Part shown: positions 60,770 through 64,000 of the stretch, one piece after another
Numbering within the stretch: position 1 is the stretch's first letter
How the letters are laid out: the number at the start of each line of letters is the position of its first letter
Translations under genes and position numbers: made by a program
Notes under the pieces: model-generated
Told to the model about the DNA's origin: nothing
The model's input: only the letters and a program-made list of their open reading frames with translations
Database searches by the model: none
Assembly: GCA_025356075.1 (NCBI GenBank)
Contig: JANXUT010000044.1
Coordinates: forward strand, 62,001-126,000
DNA length: 64,000 nucleotides
Source: Pseudomonadota bacterium
GTDB taxonomy: Bacteria > Pseudomonadota > Gammaproteobacteria > Steroidobacterales > Steroidobacteraceae
Direction of reading: 5' to 3'

Positions 60770-62218
60770 TCAGTGGCGCTCGCGCTCCTTGTCGGTCGCT
60801 GGGTGCGGCAGCGCTTGCGGGCGCATCTCCTCGGCCTGGATCTCGCGCGGCAACTGATCCAGCGCTGCCGGCGCCTCGATGTCCTTGGCTTCCGTGCCGA
60901 CCTCGAGGTCGCGAAAGCGCCGCGCCGTGGGCAGCACCCGCGACTCGAGCGAGCCGACCGCATCGTTGTAGGCGCTGATCGCACGCTTCAATCCCTGGCC
61001 CATGCTGCCCCAGTGGCTGGCCATGACCTGGATGCGCTCGTAGAGCTCCTTGCCGAGGAGCGCAATGCCGCGTGCGTTCTCGGCGAGCGACTCCTGCCGC
61101 CAACCGTAGGCGACGGTCCGCAGTAGCGCGATCAGCGTCGTCGGCGTCGCGAGCAGCACCTTGCGGTTCATGCCGACTTCGATGAGCTCCGGGTCCTGCT
61201 CGAGCGCGGCGCTGTAGAACATCTCGCCCGGGATGAACAGCACCACGAAGTCCGGCGTGTTCTCGAACTGGTCCCAGTACTGCTTCAGCGAGAGCTTCGC
61301 GATGTGATCGCGTATCTGCCGGGCGTGGTGGGCGAGCTTCGCGCTCCTCGCCGTCTCGTCGGTGAGCTCGAGCGACTCGAGGTAGGCCTCGAGCGGCGCC
61401 TTGGCATCGACGATGAGGCTCTTGCCGCCGGGCAGCTTGACGAGGAGGTCGGGCCGCAAGTCACCGCCGTCGGTCGCGACCTGCGGCTGCTCGATGAAGT
61501 CGACGTGATCGACCATGCCGGCGAGCTCGACCACCCGCTTCAGCTGCAACTCGCCCCAACGGCCGCGCACGCTCGGGCGCCTGAGCGCGCCGACGAGGTT
61601 GCCGGTCTCGCGCTTCAAGTCCGCCTGGCCGAGCGCGAGCGTCTCGACCTGCTGCATGAGCTGGCTGTAGGCGCCGACGCGCTCCTTCTCGATCTCGCCG
61701 ATCCGCGCCTGCACCTTCTCGAGCGACTCGCGCACAGGCTCGACGAGCTGCTGGAAGCCGAGCTGGCGCTTGTCGAGATCGCCCCGCGCCGCCTCGCGCA
61801 GCGTCTCGAACTGCGACTTGGCGAGGTCCATGAACTGCTGGTTGTTGGCCCTGAGCGTCTCCGCCGCGAGCGCCCGGAACACGTCCGCGAGCTGGACTTG
61901 GGCGGAGTCGAGGAGCAGGCGCTGCTCGGTGAGCGCCCGCTCGCGTGCGGCGAGCTCGGTCTGCACGTGCTCGCGACTCTCGCCGAGCGCGCGGATTTCC
62001 GCGCGCTGCTCGCCCAACTCCCGGGCGCGCGCGGCAAGCTCCGCTCTGAGCCCCTCGATCTGCCCGGCGGTCGCCTCGGCCGTGGCCCTGAGGCCCGCCT
62101 CGCTGAGGAGGCGCGCCTCGAGTTGCGCCGCGCGACGGCTCGCGCCAAGGAGGTACCCGACCCCGGCGGCAAGTCCCGCGACGGCGAGCAGGATCAGGAC
62201 CTGGATCACGAAATTCAT
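60770..62218 (-). CDS. rmuC: DNA recombination protein RmuC
   Basis: A 482-residue protein. One N-terminal span (FVIQVLILLAVAGLAAGVGYLLG) is followed by a long coiled coil (about 30-150). The RmuC domain has GRWGELQLKRVVELAGMVDHVDFIEQ, DLLVKLPGGKSLIVDAKAPLEAY and FVVLFIPGEMFYSAALEQDPELIE, which has a PD-(D/E)xK nuclease-like core (D-x16-DAK). In E. coli it suppresses recombination between inverted repeats. ATG 62218 is chosen; 62266 would add a non-conserved tail. It converges with the NodJ-type gene. Confidence 0.95.
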   Translation of the reverse strand: MNFVIQVLILLAVAGLAAGVGYLLGASRRAAQLEARLLSEAGLRATAEATAGQIEGLRAELAARARELGEQRAEIRALGESREHVQTELAARERALTEQRLLLDSAQVQLADVFRALAAETLRANNQQFMDLAKSQFETLREAARGDLDKRQLGFQQLVEPVRESLEKVQARIGEIEKERVGAYSQLMQQVETLALGQADLKRETGNLVGALRRPSVRGRWGELQLKRVVELAGMVDHVDFIEQPQVATDGGDLRPDLLVKLPGGKSLIVDAKAPLEAYLESLELTDETARSAKLAHHARQIRDHIAKLSLKQYWDQFENTPDFVVLFIPGEMFYSAALEQDPELIEVGMNRKVLLATPTTLIALLRTVAYGWRQESLAENARGIALLGKELYERIQVMASHWGSMGQGLKRAISAYNDAVGSLESRVLPTARRFRDLEVGTEAKDIEAPAALDQLPREIQAEEMRPQALPHPATDKERERH

Positions 62219-62329
62219 TCCCGGAGTGTAATCGGAGGGGCCCGCGGGCGCGCGATTCCCGGGCATTCAAGGCCGGCCCCAGGGCGCCGATAACTGTCCG
62301 GTACGCACCGCTACGTTAAGGTCTGCACC

Positions 62330-63217
62330 ATGGCGAATCCGGCACCGAAAGCACGCTCCACGGCCGTCCGCGCCCTCGCTCCCGCCGAATTCCTCAGGGA
62401 ACTGGCCGCGGAACTCGCCACCGGCGATATCCGCCTGCCGTCATTCCCGGACGTCGCGCAGCGCGTGCAGCGCGTGCTCGAGGACCCGCGTGCAACCCCG
62501 GCGCAGGTCGCCCAGGTCATCGGCATCGACGCCGCGCTCGCCGCCCGCATCCTCAGGCTCTCCAATTCCGCCTTCCTGAACCCGTCGGGCAAGCCCATCA
62601 CCGAGCTCCAGCAGGCGGTCAACCGCCTCGGCCACCAGCTGGTGCGCTGCACGGCGGTGTCTTTCGCATTGCAGCAGATGAAGGTCGGCGAGGGCGAGGC
62701 GGTGCTGCGCCCGCAGCTGCATGAACTCTGGCGCAAGGGCACGCTCGTCGCCTCGATCGCCTACGTGCTCGGCCGCGAGACCAAGGCGGCCAACCCCGAC
62801 GAGGCGCTCGTGGCCGGGCTGATGCACAACATCGGCAGCCTCTACATCACCGTGCGCGCCCACCAGGCGGGGGGTGAACTTGCGACCGATGCCGCGGCGA
62901 CGCAGCTCCTCAACAAGGGACACGCGCGGATCGCCGCGGCAATCCTCGGGCACTGGAAGTTCGCGCCCTCGATCGTGGCCGCGGTCGGCAACCAGAACTC
63001 GACCGAACCCCAGAAGGCCGGTGCCGACCGGTTGAATGACGTGCTCGTGGCGGCGATAGCGCTGGTGCCGTGCGTCTTCTACCGGGCGCTCCTCGATGAG
63101 ACCGTCACCGCGCTCGGCCCGTTCGAGCGCTTAGGGCTCGACGCGGCCGACTGCAAGCGCCTCCTCACGGCGACCGCCCAGCAGATCAAGTCGCTGCACA
63201 GCGCGCTCGCGGGCTGA
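62330..63217 (+). CDS. HDOD-domain protein
   Basis: A 295-residue HDOD protein. The signature region LPSFPDVAQRVQRVLEDPRATPAQVAQVIGIDAALAARILRLSNSAFLN is clear. Where HD-hydrolases have catalytic His-Asp, this has LMHNIGSLY, as usual for HDOD, so it is probably a signalling or scaffold protein, not a phosphodiesterase. HDOD proteins often act in c-di-GMP or stress networks. ATG 62330 follows a purine-poor stretch. A perfect hairpin follows the stop. Confidence 0.9.
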   Translation: MANPAPKARSTAVRALAPAEFLRELAAELATGDIRLPSFPDVAQRVQRVLEDPRATPAQVAQVIGIDAALAARILRLSNSAFLNPSGKPITELQQAVNRLGHQLVRCTAVSFALQQMKVGEGEAVLRPQLHELWRKGTLVASIAYVLGRETKAANPDEALVAGLMHNIGSLYITVRAHQAGGELATDAAATQLLNKGHARIAAAILGHWKFAPSIVAAVGNQNSTEPQKAGADRLNDVLVAAIALVPCVFYRALLDETVTALGPFERLGLDAADCKRLLTATAQQIKSLHSALAG

Positions 63218-63235
63218 GCCTGCGATCCCGAACGG

Positions 63236-63256
63236 CGCGGACGCCCCGCGTCCGCG
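63236..63256 (+). terminator. Perfect 8-bp hairpin after the HDOD gene
   Basis: Bases 63236-63243 pair with 63249-63256 around a CCCCG loop, 18 bases after the stop. No T-tract follows. It sits just upstream of the tRNA promoter. Confidence 0.45.
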
Positions 63257-63266
63257 GCCGGCTTGC

Positions 63267-63272
63267 TAGACT
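63267..63272 (+). promoter_or_regulatory. Candidate -10 element of the tRNA-Ile2 gene
   Basis: TAGACT lies 7 bases before the tRNA 5' end and fits a -10 hexamer. A GC-rich stretch between it and the tRNA resembles a stringent-control discriminator. I see no good -35 element. Confidence 0.4.
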
Positions 63273-63279
63273 CGCCCCC

Positions 63280-63625
63280 GGGCCTGTAGCTCAACGGTTA
63301 GAGCAGGGGACTCATCGACTCGGGAATCGGGAAGGTGCCTTCGCGTCGTAAGGCGCGAAGTGGACGGGATGAATTCAGGGAACCCTGACCCTGCGCGGAG
63401 CAGGATGGCAACCCTGAGCCAAGCCGGCGGTGCACCGCCGGAAGGTGCAGAGACTACCTGGGGGCTGGGTCGCGAGACCCGAAGTGCCCTTCATGACAGG
63501 CTAGAGCGTCCCGCACCCCACCGCGCGTGTTAAGCGTGCGAGGGTGAAGAGATAGTCCACTCCCGTCGGAAACGGCGGGACTCAAGTGAATCCCTTGGTT
63601 CTGGGTTCGAATCCCAGCGGGCCCA
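63280..63625 (+). tRNA. tRNA-Ile2 (anticodon CAT) interrupted by a group I intron
   Basis: Exons 63280-63315 and 63589-63625 join into a 73-nt tRNA with full cloverleaf. The acceptor stem is GGGCCTG/CGGGCCC with one T-G pair, the D arm has GCTC/GAGC, the anticodon stem GGGGA/TCCCT, the T arm CTGGG-TTCGAAT-CCCAG and the discriminator base is A. The anticodon CAT sits in loop CTCATAA. D-loop, anticodon stem and variable loop (GGTTAGAGCAGGGGA, TCCCTTGGT) match tRNA-Ile(CAU) of E. coli and betaproteobacteria rather than elongator Met. In that tRNA C34 becomes lysidine through TilS to read AUA. The 3' CCA is not encoded, so a CCA-adding enzyme is needed. The intron interrupts it between positions 36 and 37. 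Confidence 0.93.
63316..63588 (+). ncRNA. Group I self-splicing intron (IC3-like) in the anticodon loop
   Basis: This 273-nt intron lies between U36 and A37 of tRNA-Ile2. By hand: P1 pairs exon CAU (63313-63315) with GUG (63335-63337), with the usual U-G at the splice site; P2 is 63339-63345/63354-63360; P3 63365-63370/63508-63513; P4 63376-63380/63412-63416; P5 63383-63384/63407-63408 plus 63390-63394/63400-63404; P6a 63424-63430/63435-63441; P7 63452-63456/63553-63557; P8 63522-63527/63535-63540; P9 63562-63567/63574-63579. The core sequences AGAGACTA and ATAGTCC match the Azoarcus intron, and the last base is G. It has no ORF, so it cannot home by itself. A 50-nt insertion lies between P7 and P3. 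Confidence 0.92.
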
Positions 63626-63657
63626 TAAATCTCAAGAGCGTGCGCCGGCGAGCCGCC

Positions 63658-64000
63658 CTAGCGCCCGGCGGCGCTGAGAAATGCCGGGGCGGTGACACTC
63701 GAATAGATGACCCGACCGGTCTTGTCGCCGTGCAGGAACGACACTGACCGCCACCCCTCGCGCGCCAGCACCGCGACGCTGGGGGGTTCCCCGTCGATGA
63801 ACGTCCACAGCTTTCTGGGATTCAGGTTCACGTAGAAGAGCAGATCGAGCCCGCGCCGGGTTCGCTCGTCAGTGTACTTGCGTGTCGCGAGCGCCGCGGT
63901 CGCCGCGAAGATGCGCTCGTACACGATCTCGATGGGCAGATCCTCACGCGTGAACTGCTCGAGGAGTTCCGCCGGCGTCGTCGCCGCCTTGGCGCGCGCG
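63658..64000 (-). CDS. Unrecognised protein, N-terminus beyond the window
   Basis: The frame is open to the right edge; 114 C-terminal residues are visible, ending at a TAG. An internal GTG at 63924 is not a convincing start because PAELLEQFTREDLPIEIVYERIFAA reads as one continuous helix across it. The visible sequence includes TRRGLDLLFYVNLNPRKLWTFIDGEPPSVAVLAREGWRSVSFLHGDKTGRVIYSS. I do not recognise a family; there is no signal peptide or membrane span in the visible part. It converges on the tRNA gene. Confidence 0.55.
   Translation of the reverse strand, partial: ARAKAATTPAELLEQFTREDLPIEIVYERIFAATAALATRKYTDERTRRGLDLLFYVNLNPRKLWTFIDGEPPSVAVLAREGWRSVSFLHGDKTGRVIYSSVTAPAFLSAAGR

Noticed and set aside
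63316-63588. Homing endonuclease or group II intron
   Set aside because: No open frame of useful length lies inside, and domain V/VI hairpins of group II introns are absent; the P3-P8 and P7 helices fit group I.
63280-63625. Elongator tRNA-Met(CAT)
   Set aside because: The anticodon is shared, but the anticodon stem, D arm and TTGGT variable region match tRNA-Ile2. The identity remains an inference until checked with an isotype model.

Overview
This 64 kb window is chromosomal DNA from a very GC-rich proteobacterium, most likely a gammaproteobacterium of the Steroidobacter/Nevskia/Xanthomonas type. The assignment is an inference from gene families: UrcA-family protein, HiPIP, HrpB, RmuC, Lon, class 2 PyrD, AqpZ, NodIJ-type ABC exporter, DUF1800/DUF1501 pair and DUF3617. 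Genes are densely packed on both strands and no non-coding stretch exceeds about 300 bases. I see no prophage, transposon, IS element, CRISPR array, rRNA or replication origin.

Layout. 1-10.7 kb: small metabolic and stress genes (nitrobindin-like fragment, alcohol dehydrogenase, thioesterase, GST, divergently arranged acetolactate synthase subunits, DsbA-like lipoprotein, glyoxalase I, S1/P1 nuclease, SDR, aquaporin Z, M23 peptidase, MsrB, UrcA protein). 10.9-17.8 kb: a hydrolase with a degenerate triad, threonine deaminase IlvA, a Lys/Pro-rich histone-H1-like protein, a second hydrolase, an unrecognised protein with an internal duplication, an MFS exporter. 17.8-22.1 kb: a minus-strand run of SCO1-like protein, outer-membrane porin, small periplasmic binding-protein-like protein and HAMP-GAF-GGDEF diguanylate cyclase. 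22.3-25 kb: secreted dihaem protein, then a radical SAM gene under a perfect LexA box. 25-33.5 kb: NitT/TauT-type ABC transporter, Cfa-like methyltransferase, VanZ-like protein, 5'-nucleotidase, DedA. 33.5-38.9 kb: DUF3617, hydroxyproline epimerase, MATE and HrpB in a tight minus-strand run. 39-49 kb: Lon, NlpC/P60 lipoprotein, DUF1800/DUF1501, DUF885, PyrD, GNAT, SnoaL-like protein, small His/Lys-rich secreted protein. 49-63.2 kb: M13 peptidase, HiPIP, GH17-GT2 glucan enzyme, RND efflux pair, NodIJ-type exporter, RmuC, HDOD.

The most unusual element is at 63280-63625: a tRNA with anticodon CAT, best read as tRNA-Ile2, whose anticodon loop is interrupted after position 36 by a 273-nt group I intron. 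All core helices P1-P9 can be drawn by hand. It resembles the Azoarcus tRNA-Ile(CAU) intron in site and core, but carries an extra nested hairpin between P7 and P3. Functionally the window joins branched-chain amino-acid synthesis (IlvI/IlvH/IlvA), envelope and efflux functions, c-di-GMP signalling, SOS-linked repair and proteostasis. All functional calls are by eye from protein motifs.
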